From NCBI GenBank assembly GCA_905213265.1, contig CAJMHR010000001.1, positions 25,555-89,554 of the forward strand: DNA of 64,000 nucleotides. The letters run 5' to 3'. A model generated the notes under the pieces. That model worked only from the letters and a program-made list of their open reading frames with translations. It did not search any database and was not told the origin of the DNA. Source of the DNA: an uncultured Collinsella sp. Its GTDB lineage: Bacteria > Actinomycetota > Coriobacteriia > Coriobacteriales > Coriobacteriaceae. The position numbers and the translations under genes were made by a program. Of the stretch, positions 1 to 7,739 are shown one piece after another (positions within the stretch are counted from its first letter, which is position 1; each line of letters opens with the position of its first letter).

Positions 1-878
1 CCAACACGCTCAAGGCAACCGCCGAGGACATCGCTGCGGCGCTCGATGCCGCCGGCATCGCCCACAACCCCGTCACCTGGTACCCAGACGCCTTCGTCCT
101 GCCCGAGGCCCAGGTTTCCGATCTGTGGGATCTCGGCATCTACCGCGACGGCAAGATCTACCTGCAGAGCTTGTCGTCCATGATGCCGCCGCTGGTCCTG
201 GGCGCACAGGCAGGCGAGGACATCCTGGACATGTGCGCAGCCCCTGGCGGCAAGACGACGCAGATCGCCGCCCTCACGCAGGGGCAGGCGCACCTTACCG
301 CCTGCGAGATGAGCATTCCCCGCGCCGAGAAGCTCGAAGCCAACCTCCACCGCCAAGGCGCAAAAAACGTGCCCGTCATGCGCACCGACGCACGCGAGCT
401 CGACGAGTTCTTCCGCTTTGACCGCATCCTGCTCGACGCTCCCTGCACCGGCACGGGCACCGTCATCAGCGGCAACGAGAAAAGCCTGCGCGGCCTGACC
501 GAGCAGCTGCTCGTCAAATGCGCCCGCTCGCAGCGTGCGCTTCTGGACCGCGCCATGGGAGCCCTCAAACCGGGCGGCACGCTCGTCTATTCGACTTGTT
601 CGATCTTGCCGCAGGAAAACGAGGACGCCCTGCAAGAAGCCCTCGACAAGCATATGGACTGCGAGCTCATCCCCCTCGACGGCACGCCAAGCGAAAGTGA
701 GGCACGCCGTGCCCAGGAAGCTGGTGAGGAGCCGCGCATCGAGTCCAACGCCCTGACCGAGGCCATTGCCGCGGGTCAGGTATCGGCCGTCGCCAACGGC
801 CTGCCCGGCACGCTCACCATTCCGCCCAGCCGCGAATTTGAGGGCTTCTACATTGCCCTGATCCGAAAACGCAGCTAG
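1..878 (+). CDS. RsmB/NOP-family rRNA cytosine-C5 methyltransferase, C-terminal part (5' truncated by window edge)
   Basis: The reading frame is open from base 3 and gives 291 residues; the start lies upstream of the window. The family transfers a methyl group from S-adenosylmethionine to C5 of a cytosine in rRNA. Visible signatures, numbered from the first complete codon, are the SAM-binding loop DMCAAPGGKT (76-85), motif IV DAPCTGTG with Cys148, and the catalytic motif VI STCS with Cys199. Two cysteines in motifs IV and VI are diagnostic of RNA m5C methyltransferases. The segment GKIYLQSLSSMMPP before motif I is also typical. The exact rRNA target cannot be decided because the N-terminal region (NusB-like or other) is missing. 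No terminator is obvious; the gene converges on a small minus-strand ORF 24 bases downstream. Confidence 0.9.
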   Translation, partial: NTLKATAEDIAAALDAAGIAHNPVTWYPDAFVLPEAQVSDLWDLGIYRDGKIYLQSLSSMMPPLVLGAQAGEDILDMCAAPGGKTTQIAALTQGQAHLTACEMSIPRAEKLEANLHRQGAKNVPVMRTDARELDEFFRFDRILLDAPCTGTGTVISGNEKSLRGLTEQLLVKCARSQRALLDRAMGALKPGGTLVYSTCSILPQENEDALQEALDKHMDCELIPLDGTPSESEARRAQEAGEEPRIESNALTEAIAAGQVSAVANGLPGTLTIPPSREFEGFYIALIRKRS

Positions 879-902
879 CGCACGGATCCAAAACTCAACA
901 AG

Positions 903-1073
903 CTATCTCCGTGCGCGTTTGCCCTGCTGGTCGCGATGCTGTTTAAGCATCGTGCGCTCCTTGCGTTCGGCCCTTTTGCCCTTAATGGCCGTGACCACAA
1001 AGTAGATGACCGCGGCGGCTACGATTGCGCCCACGCATAGGCCAATCGAGCCCAACATTGCCGAAAATTCCAT
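903..1073 (-). CDS. Small single-pass membrane protein, 56 aa
   Basis: This short ORF begins with ATG at 1073, preceded by GAGAGGTGACGCGGT, a good ribosome binding site. It encodes 56 residues. Residues about 7-30 (LGSIGLCVGAIVAAAVIYFV) form one hydrophobic segment. A strongly basic C-terminal tail rich in Lys, Arg and Gln follows (KGKRAERKERTMLK, ending GKRARR). The positive-inside rule places the tail in the cytoplasm. Convergent position, SD and a clean TM-plus-basic-tail design support a real gene. I do not recognise a family, and no function is proposed. Confidence 0.6.
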   Translation of the reverse strand: MEFSAMLGSIGLCVGAIVAAAVIYFVVTAIKGKRAERKERTMLKQHRDQQGKRARR

Positions 1074-1263
1074 ACCGCGTCACCTCTCTTTTAAACGGGA
1101 CTTTCAAGATAGCACCTCGATCACCGCCACCACAGCTCCTTCACGTTCGCCGCCCTTCGGTCTAACGGAGGACGCGGCGGGGAAAAATCAACTCGTCAAA
1201 CGATTTAGCATTCGCAATTCCGGCTGCATCGCGCCGGCCGTCATCACATAGAATCGAGCTTCC

Positions 1264-2355
1264 ATGGATACCCTCAACGATCTAAATGAGCGCGTCGACG
1301 CCTTCGTCGGCACCAGCTCTTTCGACACGCCTGCCGCGGCAAACGACCAAGCCCCCATCGATGTGCCCGCCGAGGTTCACGAGGACATTGTCGCCTCGGT
1401 CGATTTCTCCGAGGTCGAGCTCGCAGACGAGTTCACCGAACCCCAGGTAGCTGTGACCCCCAACGGACTGCTTCCCATGGAGCCGCTGCCCATCGACGGG
1501 CGCCTGCGCAAGGCGGCCCTTCGCATGCCTGACGAGATTGAGGAGGCCAGCGGCTTCACGCTCTTCGGCCGTCGCATCAAGTCGCTCATTTACACCACCG
1601 ATGTCGCGGTTATCCGCAACTCCAACGCCGATGCCGTCTTTGCGGTCTACCCTTTCACGCCGCAGCCCGCCATTACGCAAGCGCTGCTGACCGTCGCCGA
1701 GTGCCCGGTCTTCGTAGGCGTGGGCGGTGGCACCACCACCGGCAAGCGCTCCGTTCAGATGGCAGCCGTCTCCGAGATGCAGGGCGCGGCGGGATGCGTG
1801 GTCAACTCCCCCGCCACCGCCGAGATGGTCGAGCACATCACCAACATCGCCGACATCCCCGTCATCGCTACGGTCGTTCGCTGCGACGACGATGCCCACG
1901 CCAAGGTGCGCGCTGGAGCCAAGATTCTCAACATCGCCGCCGGCAAGAACACGCCCCAGGTCCTACGCGAGCTGCGCAAGCACTATCCCAACCTGCCGCT
2001 CATCGCGCCGGGCGGCAAGACGCCAGAGAGCATCCGTGAAACCATCGCCGCCGGCGCCAACGCCATCATCTGGACGCCGCCTTCGGCCCAGCAGCTACAG
2101 ACCGACATGATGCAGCGTTATCGCAAGATGAAGGAAGACGCCACACCTGTCATCTCGCACGACGATGTGCCCATTATCGACCAGGTCTCCGCCGCCGAGG
2201 TCAGCCAGGTCGAGAACATGAATCCCGACGTGCCGATTCCCGACGAAGTCATCGAGCGCGTCGCCTCGATCCACGAGCGCGTCGAGGAGCGTCGCGCCAA
2301 CCGCGGGCTCAAGCCCTCGCTGCACGGCTTTTTCTTCCGAGGAAAGAAACGCTAG
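1264..2355 (+). CDS. TIM-barrel protein of unknown function (often labelled hydrolase)
   Basis: The product has 363 residues. The first ~70 residues are acidic and low in complexity (no TM, no signal peptide). From about residue 75 the pattern is a (beta/alpha)8 barrel of the ribulose-phosphate-binding type: alternating short hydrophobic strands such as AVFAVYPF, CPVFVGVGGGTTTGK, GCVVNSP, DIPVIATVV, AKILNIAAGKNTP, LPLIAPGG and ANAIIWTPP. Gly-rich turns after strands (VGVGGGTTTGK, APGGKTPESI) look like phosphate-binding loops. The basic C-terminus ends RGKKR. The reaction is unknown; I would not trust a specific enzyme name. The ATG at 1264 lies only 9 bases after a TAGAAT that could serve as a -10 box, and there is no clear SD, so a leaderless or very short leader is possible. 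Confidence 0.75.
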   Translation: MDTLNDLNERVDAFVGTSSFDTPAAANDQAPIDVPAEVHEDIVASVDFSEVELADEFTEPQVAVTPNGLLPMEPLPIDGRLRKAALRMPDEIEEASGFTLFGRRIKSLIYTTDVAVIRNSNADAVFAVYPFTPQPAITQALLTVAECPVFVGVGGGTTTGKRSVQMAAVSEMQGAAGCVVNSPATAEMVEHITNIADIPVIATVVRCDDDAHAKVRAGAKILNIAAGKNTPQVLRELRKHYPNLPLIAPGGKTPESIRETIAAGANAIIWTPPSAQQLQTDMMQRYRKMKEDATPVISHDDVPIIDQVSAAEVSQVENMNPDVPIPDEVIERVASIHERVEERRANRGLKPSLHGFFFRGKKR

Positions 2356-2366
2356 CAAAACATCTT

Positions 2367-2400
2367 GGCCCGCCCCACAAACGTGAGGCGGGCCGTTTTC
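2367..2400 (+). terminator. Intrinsic terminator after the TIM-barrel gene
   Basis: GGCCCGCC (2367-2374) pairs with GGCGGGCC (2387-2394) and is followed by GTTTTCGTTT. It starts 11 bases after the stop of the plus-strand gene and separates it from the convergent degV-family gene. Confidence 0.8.
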
Positions 2401-2435
2401 GTTTGGGCAATCATGCAGCGATGTGATGGGGCAAA

Positions 2436-3326
2436 TTAATCCACGCGCTTGTCGCCCATAAAGAAGAGCGCCACCGTACCAGGTCCGGTGTGTGAACCGA
2501 TCAGAGTACCGATGTTATTGATCTCAATCTTGCCTTTAAGCTGCGGAACCTGTTCCTCAATCAGCACCGCAACGGCCTCGGCATCCTCGCGGCACGCCGA
2601 GTGCGACATGATGCACTTACCCGAATAATCCGCACCGTCCTGCACGTGTGCCATCATGGTCTTAGCCATCTCGGAAATCGCGCGCTTCTTAGTGCGAATC
2701 TTCTCACGTGGCGACAGCTTACCTTCGCAATCGACCGTCATAAGTGGGCAAATCTTAAGCGCCGTGCCGATAATCGCGCTCGCAGCCGAAATGCGACCGC
2801 CGCGCAGGTAGCTCGACAGATCGGTCGAGAAGAACCAGTGGTGCAGGTTGAGCTTGTGCTCCTCGATCCATGAAGCCGTCTCGTCGAGCGAAGCGCCGCT
2901 ATCGCGAACGTCGGCGGCACATCCCGCCAGCAGGCCAAAGCCCGAAGACGCCGCCAGCGAATCGATGACGCGCACCTTGCCGCCCTGGGGATAGCGATCC
3001 GCGAGCATCTGCGCCGCAACGCAGGCCGATCCATACGTGCCCGAAATACCCGATGACAACGTCAGGTGCAGCACGTCTTTACCCTCGGCAACAAACGGCT
3101 CCCAAAACTCCTCGTACTCACCCACGCTCACCTGAGACGTCTTGGGCATGGCGCCCGCGGCAATCTGGGCAAAAAACTTGTCCGGCGTAATCGACTGATA
3201 CAGATCGTCCGTATAGACAACATCGTCGATCTCGTAATGAAAACACACGACAGGGATATTGCGCGACGCAAAGAACTCACGGGTTCGATCGGCGGCGGAT
3301 TCACAGGTCAGGACAAAATCACTCAT
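2436..3326 (-). CDS. DegV family fatty-acid-binding protein
   Basis: DegV proteins are two-domain soluble proteins that bind a fatty acid; in Firmicutes the FakB members hand the acid to the kinase FakA. This product has 296 residues. Visible family features are the N-terminal strand with an early Cys (DFVLTCESAAD), the D-D-x-Y-x-S-I-T-P-D segment, the SSGISGTYGSA loop, the SYLRGGRIS motif in the second domain and a C-terminal glycine-rich GTLIGSHTGPG. ATG at 3326 is chosen because AAGGAG lies 6 bases before it; an in-frame ATG six codons upstream lies inside or before that SD. It is divergent from fbp. No FakA-like kinase is in the window, so whether this is a FakB or another DegV member is open. 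Confidence 0.9.
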   Translation of the reverse strand: MSDFVLTCESAADRTREFFASRNIPVVCFHYEIDDVVYTDDLYQSITPDKFFAQIAAGAMPKTSQVSVGEYEEFWEPFVAEGKDVLHLTLSSGISGTYGSACVAAQMLADRYPQGGKVRVIDSLAASSGFGLLAGCAADVRDSGASLDETASWIEEHKLNLHHWFFSTDLSSYLRGGRISAASAIIGTALKICPLMTVDCEGKLSPREKIRTKKRAISEMAKTMMAHVQDGADYSGKCIMSHSACREDAEAVAVLIEEQVPQLKGKIEINNIGTLIGSHTGPGTVALFFMGDKRVD

Positions 3327-3589
3327 ATGAGGCTCCTTACTCATTGCTGCGCAAATTATCGCACAGTGAGCCTACATACGGTACATATGTCCACTATTTA
3401 CCAAATCGAACCAAAAATAGCGAACATCTTTACCACCATCGTCTCCACCGGCCCCACGCATTAATATCTGAGAAAACACCCTCTGTCGTCTCCACTCAAC
3501 CGCCATATCTACCTCAACTAAATCGATTTACCAAACCGTTCAGCCGACAATTCAGCCGCTGGCGCAAAATCGAAACAAAAGCGGCGCAT

Positions 3590-3619
3590 ACTGATAAACG
3601 TTTGACGCTGTTTATCAGT
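3590..3619 (+). promoter_or_regulatory. Hairpin in the fbp leader (possible attenuator or operator)
   Basis: ACTGATAAAC (3590-3599) and GTTTATCAGT (3610-3619) are a perfect 10-bp inverted repeat with a 10-base spacer, followed by TTTTA, 28 bases before the fbp ATG. It could be a weak terminator in the leader or a protein-binding palindrome. The rest of the divergent degV-fbp gap (3327-3589) is AT-rich and shows no gene; promoters for both genes are expected there but none is clear-cut. Confidence 0.45.
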
Positions 3620-3646
3620 TTTACCAGCTCCATCGGAAGGTGTTTC

Positions 3647-5563
3647 ATGGTCGCATTCGATCGCAACCCGCAAGACTTTAAGTATCTGCGCCTGCTGTCG
3701 AGACAGTTCCCCACCGAGCAATCCGCGTTTACCGAGATCATCAATCTCTCAGCCATCCTCAACCTGCCCAAAGGCACCGAGCATTTTATGAGCGACGTGC
3801 ATGGCGAGTACGAGGCCTTTATGCACATCCTCAACAACTGCTCGGGCGTCGTGCGCGAGCATGTCGACGAGATTTTTGGCGACACGCTCACCTTTGACGA
3901 AAAGGGCGAGCTGTGCACGCTCATCTACTACCCGCACGAGAAGATCGAGCTGGTCCGCAGCCAGCGCGAGGATTCGCCCACCTGGTACAAAACGATGCTT
4001 GACCAGCTCATCATGGTCGCTCGTTCGCTTTCAAGCCGCTACACCCGCTCCAAGGTTCGTAAGGCCATCCCACGCGATTACGCCTACATCATCGACGAGT
4101 TGCTACACACGCATCCGGATGAGAACAACTATCGTGTGCGCTATCACGAGCGCATCGTGGAGTCCATCCTGGAGACCGCAAGCGCCGACGACTTTATCGA
4201 GTCGCTCGCCTCGCTCATCAAGCGCCTGGCCGTCGACCACCTGCACCTGGTGGGCGACATCTTCGACCGCGGCGGCGGCGCGGCCAAGATTATGGACCGT
4301 CTGCTCACCTACCATTCACTCGACATCCAGTGGGGCAACCACGACCTGCTGTGGATGGGCGCTGCGGCCGGTGAGCCCGCCTGCATCGCCACGGTGCTGC
4401 GCAACAACCTACGCTACGACAACTACGAGATCCTGGAGAACGACTACGGCATCTCGCTGCGTGAGCTTGTCGCCTTTGCCGATGCCACCTACACCGCCGG
4501 TGAGTCCATCACCCCGCTGATCAAGGCCATCAACGTCCTACTCTTTAAGCTCGAGGGCCAGATTATCCAGCGCCATCCCGAGTTCGACATGACCGACCGC
4601 CTGTTACTCGACAAGATCGATCACGACACCGGCACGGTCACGCTCGCCGACGGCAGCGTGTGGCCGCTCACGACCAACGACTTCCCCACCGTCGACCCGA
4701 CGGACCCCTATACGCTCACGTCTCAGGAGCAGCACATCATCGACAAGCTCGTGTCCGAGTTTGTCACCGCCGATCACCTGCATCGCCATATCGATTTCCT
4801 CTATTCCCACGGCTCGATGTACAAGGTCGCCAACGGCAACCTGCTGTTCCATGGCTGCGTGCCGCTCAACGAAGACGGCACCTTTAGCAGCATGAACTGC
4901 CTGGGCACCTGGCACGCTGGCCGCGATTATCTCGATTTTTGCGACCACATCGCCCGCCGCGCCTGGCGCGTGGGCGACCGCGACGCTCTCGACTGGATGT
5001 GGTACCTGTGGATTGGCTTTAACTCACCCGCCAGCGGACGCCTGGTGCGCACCTTTGAGCGCGCCTATATCGCCGATAAGAGCACCTGGGTCGAGCCGAT
5101 GGACCCGTACTTTACGCTTACCAAGTCGCCCTCGGTCTGCGATGACATCATGCGCGAGTTTGGCGTCGCGCCCATGGCATGCTCACCGACCGGTCACATC
5201 ATCAACGGCCACACGCCCGTTAAAACCACCAAGGGCGAGCAGCCCATCCGCGCCGAGGGCAAGCTGCTGGTCATCGATGGCGGCTTCTGCCGCGCTTACC
5301 ATCCCAAGACGGGTATCGCCGGCTATACGCTCATCTCGAGCTCGCGCGGCTGCCGCCTCAAGTCGCACCGGGCCTTTACGACGGTTGCCGAGGCACTCAC
5401 GCGCAACGTGGACATCGAAAGCGAGACCAACCGTTTTGACCAAGCAGACCGTCGCCGCATGGTGAGCGACACCGATACTGGCGCCAAGATTCGCAGCCAG
5501 ATCCAGGATCTGCGCCAGCTGCTCGATGCATATAGAAACGGTGCTATCGAGGAGCGCGTCTAG
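3647..5563 (+). CDS. fbp: Fructose-1,6-bisphosphatase, class III
   Basis: This enzyme hydrolyses fructose 1,6-bisphosphate to fructose 6-phosphate in gluconeogenesis. The product has 638 residues, close to the ~640-670 usual for the Firmicute-type class III enzyme, which belongs to the metallophosphatase superfamily. Metal-binding signatures are visible: SDVHGEYEAF near the N-terminus (D-x-H), the LVGDIFDRGGGA motif (GDxxDRG), and WGNHDLLWMG (GNHD). Later IINGHTPV and VIDGGFCRAY supply the histidine and aspartate of the metal site. I chose ATG 3647 because GGAAGG lies just upstream and the protein then starts as family members do; the frame is open further upstream but without family similarity. 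A hairpin in the leader could regulate it. Confidence 0.95.
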   Translation: MVAFDRNPQDFKYLRLLSRQFPTEQSAFTEIINLSAILNLPKGTEHFMSDVHGEYEAFMHILNNCSGVVREHVDEIFGDTLTFDEKGELCTLIYYPHEKIELVRSQREDSPTWYKTMLDQLIMVARSLSSRYTRSKVRKAIPRDYAYIIDELLHTHPDENNYRVRYHERIVESILETASADDFIESLASLIKRLAVDHLHLVGDIFDRGGGAAKIMDRLLTYHSLDIQWGNHDLLWMGAAAGEPACIATVLRNNLRYDNYEILENDYGISLRELVAFADATYTAGESITPLIKAINVLLFKLEGQIIQRHPEFDMTDRLLLDKIDHDTGTVTLADGSVWPLTTNDFPTVDPTDPYTLTSQEQHIIDKLVSEFVTADHLHRHIDFLYSHGSMYKVANGNLLFHGCVPLNEDGTFSSMNCLGTWHAGRDYLDFCDHIARRAWRVGDRDALDWMWYLWIGFNSPASGRLVRTFERAYIADKSTWVEPMDPYFTLTKSPSVCDDIMREFGVAPMACSPTGHIINGHTPVKTTKGEQPIRAEGKLLVIDGGFCRAYHPKTGIAGYTLISSSRGCRLKSHRAFTTVAEALTRNVDIESETNRFDQADRRRMVSDTDTGAKIRSQIQDLRQLLDAYRNGAIEERV

Positions 5564-5641
5564 CCCCACCCGCGGGGATTGGCTAAACTTGCTGAGTTTG
5601 TCATCCCCACGGCGTCCCGGCGCCACCCTAAGGCAGGTACC

Positions 5642-6037
5642 ATGCAAAAGCTCCTTGCGCAGATCATGAAATTTGGCGTCGTCGGTGTCATTGCCACGGT
5701 TATCGACTTTGGCATTATGAATCTGCTCCACTACGGTCTGGGCCTTAACATCCTAATCGCCAACACCAGCGGCTTTATCATCTCACTCATCTTTAACTAC
5801 CTCGCAAGCATGAAATACGTGTTTGCGCACAAGGAAGGCATAAGCCGCCGCCGCGAGTTCATTATCTTTGTCGTGCTGTCCGTGATCGGCCTGGCACTCA
5901 ACGACGGTATCGTGTTGACACTCAACGCCGGCCTGGGACTCGAGGCCAATATCGCCAAGATCTGCGCCACCGCGCTTGTCATGGTCTACAACTTTGTGAC
6001 CCGAAAGATCTTCCTGGAAGGCGACGAGACCAAGTAA
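5642..6037 (+). CDS. GtrA family membrane protein (copy 1)
   Basis: GtrA-like proteins are small four-helix membrane proteins thought to help flip or present polyprenyl-linked sugars for cell-surface glycosylation. This product has 131 residues and four predicted membrane segments: FGVVGVIATVIDFGIMNLL, IANTSGFIISLIFNYLAS, FIIFVVLSVIGLALNDGIV, and IAKICATALVMVYNF. The family hallmarks are the FxxVGxxxTxxDF start, the NYxxSxKYVF motif after TM2 (NYLASMKYVF) and the C-terminal VTRKIFLE. The ATG at 5642 follows AAGGCAGG; an in-frame ATG at 5579 lies before it but codes no family sequence. It lies 78 bases after fbp and is probably co-oriented by chance. No glycosyltransferase partner is adjacent. 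Confidence 0.88.
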   Translation: MQKLLAQIMKFGVVGVIATVIDFGIMNLLHYGLGLNILIANTSGFIISLIFNYLASMKYVFAHKEGISRRREFIIFVVLSVIGLALNDGIVLTLNAGLGLEANIAKICATALVMVYNFVTRKIFLEGDETK

Positions 6038-6255
6038 CTCGCAACCTTACAGCTTTACGATGCCCACGGATGACGCGCGTCGAGCGCTGTGTTGTTCGTG
6101 GGTTTTGCTCGTTTACGGGCAAATTTTCAACGTTTGCGGATTAGCTCTTGAAAATTTGGCGAGTTCGTATAGTTCTTGGCAAAGACCTTACGTTTCCCTT
6201 GCAAAAGCTCTAAAGTATCCTCTGCTCGATTTATCAACGCATTGGATGTGATTAC

Positions 6256-6663
6256 GTGCGCAAGGCACTGGCACAACCTCATACCAAGCAGTTCCTCAAG
6301 TTTGCCGTCGTGGGTCTTATCTCCTTTGGCATCGACTGGGGCATGCTCATTGCGCTCGTCGAGCTGTTCCACCTCGACTTTTTGATGAGCACCACGATCT
6401 CGTTTATCACGTCCGTCGTGGTCAACTACTGGCTCAGCATGAAGTACGTGTTCGACCACCGCGAAGGCATGAGCCGCAAGCGCGAGTTCACGATCTTCAC
6501 CATCCTGTCGGTGATCGGCCTGGGCCTCAACGACCTGTATATGTTTGTGGGCGTCACGTTTTTGAGCATCGGCTACCAGGCCATGAAGGCCATCGCCACG
6601 TTCCTCGTCACCTGGTACAACTACTTCAGCCGCCGCTTCTTCCTCGAGGGCGCACGGTCGTAG
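6256..6663 (+). CDS. GtrA family membrane protein (copy 2)
   Basis: This 135-residue product is a second GtrA-type four-TM protein, clearly paralogous to the upstream copy: it shares the KFxVVGLISFxID start, the NYWLSMKYVFDHREGMSRKREF stretch after TM2, FTILSVIGLGLNDL in TM3 and a C-terminal SRRFFLEG. The likely role is in transfer of lipid-linked sugars, as for copy 1. The start codon is GTG at 6256 with only a weak SD, so translation may be inefficient. The 218-base gap before it holds a perfect 10-bp inverted repeat (6121-6130 with 6148-6157) and no gene. The two copies look like an old tandem duplication. A strong terminator follows. Confidence 0.85.
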   Translation: MRKALAQPHTKQFLKFAVVGLISFGIDWGMLIALVELFHLDFLMSTTISFITSVVVNYWLSMKYVFDHREGMSRKREFTIFTILSVIGLGLNDLYMFVGVTFLSIGYQAMKAIATFLVTWYNYFSRRFFLEGARS

Positions 6664-6688
6664 TCGATCACCATTTGCTTGAATGTAT

Positions 6689-6725
6689 AACCGGTTGGAA
6701 TTCCCGTTCCAACCGGTTTTTTGTT
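6689..6725 (+). terminator. Intrinsic terminator after GtrA copy 2
   Basis: AACCGGTTGGAA (6689-6700) pairs perfectly with TTCCAACCGGTT (6707-6718), followed by a T-rich run. It lies 26 bases after the GtrA stop codon. Confidence 0.9.
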
Positions 6726-6821
6726 TGCCGAGAGACCCGGCGACCCAGTCCTCTACGCATGAAAAACGGGCAGCTCGGATGTTTGTCCGAACCGCCCGTC
6801 TGGCGCGCTATGTCGAGGCCT

Positions 6822-7739
6822 CTAGCCTGTAACGTAATACCAGACTACGTTGTCGCCGTTTGAGAGAACGTAGTTACTACAGGCCGTCATGGGCGTTGTG
6901 CCGTTGACGGAGTACATCCACCCGCTCGTGCCGCCGTACTGTTTCTCGGCCAAACCACCAATCGCGGAAACATACGTGCCGTACGACGAGCCGTGTGCGT
7001 TGACAGAAAGGCCCAGCGCGCACAGGGCATCGTAAACGGTAGCGCCTTCGTTAAAGGTAAAGGTGCCACCAGAGGACACAGGATTGCCCACAGCACTCGA
7101 TGTGACCGAAACCGTCACCGTTACGTAGCCAGGCTGCTGCGAGCCGCTCTGATTGCCAGCAGAGGCGCTGCCACTGTTGGATGCAGACTCACCGCCGGAC
7201 GCCGAGCCGCCGCCCGAAGACGAGCCGTTAGAAGCGTTCGATCCGCCAGCGGATCCGGAGCCCTGTCCGGCAGACGCGTTGTTGGACTTCTTGCCGCCCT
7301 TGCCTTCGGACTTCTTCTCCTTCGAGTCCTTGTCAGACTTCTTGTCCGAAGATTCAGACTTGTCCTTGGAATCAGATTCATCCGAGTCCTTCGACCCGTC
7401 CTTCGCATTGTCCGAAGATTTGGAGTCCTTGGGCGCAGCCTTGCCCGAAGCGGTAGTCGAGCCGGAAACCGACGCATCCTTGGCAACGACGCTCTCCCCT
7501 GTCACAGCCCGCGCAATCCAATCGATGGACCATGCACCGCTGGTAGAGGGATGGACAAAACCTAACGAGACGATGATGAGTGCGATACAGACGGTCGTCA
7601 GGGCACCAACAAGCGCCTTGCGCCGAGGGGCGGACGCCGCCGAAGCGGAGCCCTTTTGCTTTGCATCGTCGAGCTGAATGAACGACGAGTCGGGTTGCTT
7701 GGAGTCGGCGTCCTGAGGCTTATTGGACACGGCCCCCAC
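6822..7739 (-). CDS. Membrane-anchored DUF4430 (transcobalamin C-like) protein
   Basis: The product has 305 residues. Domains in order are a cytoplasmic N-terminus, one TM helix at about 45-65, a Ser/Lys/Asp-rich low-complexity linker (about 90-200), and one DUF4430 domain (about 205-305) with the typical GGTFTFNEGATVYDALCALG and GGTSGWMYSVNG signatures. DUF4430 shares its fold with the C-terminal domain of transcobalamin and intrinsic factor. The linker would hold the domain outside the membrane, across the wall. The GTG at 7739 directly abuts the stop codon of the large DUF4430 gene, and the GGTGGGG there could serve an alternative GTG at 7730; translational coupling is likely. Membership in the same transcript implies control by the upstream riboswitch. 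I infer a role in cobalamin capture; the ligand is not proven. Confidence 0.85.
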   Translation of the reverse strand: MGAVSNKPQDADSKQPDSSFIQLDDAKQKGSASAASAPRRKALVGALTTVCIALIIVSLGFVHPSTSGAWSIDWIARAVTGESVVAKDASVSGSTTASGKAAPKDSKSSDNAKDGSKDSDESDSKDKSESSDKKSDKDSKEKKSEGKGGKKSNNASAGQGSGSAGGSNASNGSSSGGGSASGGESASNSGSASAGNQSGSQQPGYVTVTVSVTSSAVGNPVSSGGTFTFNEGATVYDALCALGLSVNAHGSSYGTYVSAIGGLAEKQYGGTSGWMYSVNGTTPMTACSNYVLSNGDNVVWYYVTG

